A DNA stretch of 5,733 nt from an uncultured Acidimicrobiales bacterium (GTDB taxonomy: Bacteria; Actinomycetota; Acidimicrobiia; Acidimicrobiales; Aldehydirespiratoraceae): assembly GCA_938091985.1 (NCBI GenBank), contig CALKOE010000223.1, positions 1-5,733 on the forward strand. The letters run 5' to 3'. Of this stretch, positions 4,992 through 5,733 are shown piece by piece. The notes below the pieces were generated by a model that was not told the origin of the DNA, ran no database searches, and saw only the letters and a list, made by a program, of their open reading frames with translations. Every line of letters starts with the position of its first letter. Position 1 is the first letter of the stretch. Position numbers and translations under genes: made by a program.

Positions 4992-5733
4992 TCAGATACC
5001 GATCGCGTCGGCAACCCGGTCGCGGTGCATCCGAGAGTCGCCGTAGGCCGCTGCGAGCGACCAACCTCGCTTGAGCCAGAGTTGCAGGTCGTATTCGAAC
5101 GTGTAGCCGATCGCCCCGTGGCACTGCAGCGCCTGACGACATGCCAGATCGACGGCGTCGGCCGCGGTCGCCTTGGCCATCGAGACATCACGGCCTCGCG
5201 TGGCAGCGTCGTGGGTCTCCGGGTGAGCGACGGACCAGGCCGCGCGATAGACGAGCGGCGCGGCGAACTCCACACCGAGTCGAACGTTGGCGAGATGATG
5301 CTTCACCGCCTGGTAGCTGCCCACCGGCTTGCCGAACTGATAGCGCTCTGCGACGTATTCCACGGTGGAGTCGAGCAATCGCCGCGCAATACCGACGCAC
5401 TGAGCGGCAGTACCGAGCGCGGCACGATCGAAAGCGAGTGAGCTGTCGGCGCCGTCGAGATCCTCGGCGGCATCGATCGATGTCAGCTTGGCCAGCCGTC
5501 GCGATTGGTCGATCGATGTCGCCGGCTCAGCTGTCCACGCGGTCGCAGCCCGAAGCGCATCGCCATCACTGACCACAAGCAAGTCGGCGCCGAACGCTCC
5601 GACGGCCGGACCGGAGTCGAGCGCCACCACGCATGTCGTCTCACCGACGATCGCTGCATCGAGGTGACTCGACCCCGCCTCGGCCAGCGCCGGAACTGCC
5701 ACTGCCGCGTGCTCCATGAGCGGATCGGGCACG
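4992..5733 (-). CDS. Acyl-CoA dehydrogenase family protein, C-terminal two-thirds
   Basis: The last 246 codons of an FAD-dependent acyl-CoA dehydrogenase; the N-terminal helical domain lies beyond the right edge, and the first visible codon (GTG at 5732-5730) is probably internal Val. Numbering visible residues from there, the middle beta domain covers roughly 15-95 and the C-terminal helical domain 100-246. Diagnostic motifs are RYQFGKPVGSYQAVKH (130-145), whose Arg and Gln-Phe-Gly contact FAD across the dimer, and QALQCHGAIGYTFEYDLQLW (200-219). The enzymes oxidise acyl-CoA thioesters at the alpha-beta bond. Where medium-chain enzymes have the catalytic Glu in a Y-E-G-T motif near the end, this protein reads Y-G-D-S (230-233). 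It therefore resembles the short, divergent actinobacterial FadE-type subunits used in steroid or branched acyl chain breakdown, some of which work as heteromers. Substrate unknown. The gene converges with the zinc-ribbon gene. Confidence 0.87.
   Translation of the reverse strand, partial: VPDPLMEHAAVAVPALAEAGSSHLDAAIVGETTCVVALDSGPAVGAFGADLLVVSDGDALRAATAWTAEPATSIDQSRRLAKLTSIDAAEDLDGADSSLAFDRAALGTAAQCVGIARRLLDSTVEYVAERYQFGKPVGSYQAVKHHLANVRLGVEFAAPLVYRAAWSVAHPETHDAATRGRDVSMAKATAADAVDLACRQALQCHGAIGYTFEYDLQLWLKRGWSLAAAYGDSRMHRDRVADAIGI

Noticed and set aside
4985..4995. CTGA-CCC-TCAG as a terminator between the zinc-ribbon and acyl-CoA dehydrogenase genes
   Set aside because: Arms are only 4 bp, and three of the pairs arise automatically from two convergent TGA stops.

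Overview
The window is GC-rich, densely packed bacterial chromosome with GTG as well as ATG starts, ATGA stop/start overlaps and third codon positions dominated by G and C. Gene content fits a high-GC actinobacterium, and the mix of an S-layer-homology protein, an orphan amino-acid-type binding lipoprotein and a short acyl-CoA dehydrogenase suggests an Acidimicrobiia-like (Ilumatobacter-type) lineage. That placement is inference from gene style; there is no rRNA or marker gene here. I see no tRNA, rRNA, CRISPR array, insertion sequence or phage gene.

Left block (1-2215, all minus strand): four genes read leftwards as one probable operon. First is a 5'-methylthioadenosine/S-adenosylhomocysteine nucleosidase resembling the plant MTN branch, then a PaaI/THEM4-like hotdog thioesterase, a low-molecular-weight protein tyrosine phosphatase, and the start of an AzlC-type branched-chain amino acid exporter subunit cut by the window edge. 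The first three genes overlap by ATGA, and the fourth begins three bases after the stop of the third, in the same frame.

Divergent control region (2216-2454): the operon and a plus-strand S-layer-homology gene point away from each other. Between them lie two near-identical CRP/GlxR-like dyads 19 bp apart, a TANNNT box at leaderless spacing from the nucleosidase GTG, and, on the S-layer side, a perfect 10-bp palindrome and a 6-bp-stem hairpin.

Middle block (2455-4666): a secreted protein with three SLH repeats and an unrecognised C-terminal module with three cysteines converges on a minus-strand lipoprotein of the Leu/Ile/Val-binding (type 1 periplasmic binding) family. Their stop codons lie 7 bp apart inside one short palindrome.

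Right block (4667-5733): a 133-bp divergent spacer, a 61-residue zinc-ribbon-like protein with a strong ribosome binding site, and the C-terminal two-thirds of an acyl-CoA dehydrogenase on the minus strand, running off the right edge.

Nothing here is a clear new defence, mobile or biosynthetic system. The best leads are the paired CRP-like sites with a leaderless promoter, the unusual four-gene cluster, the unknown C-terminal module of the SLH protein and the small zinc-ribbon gene.
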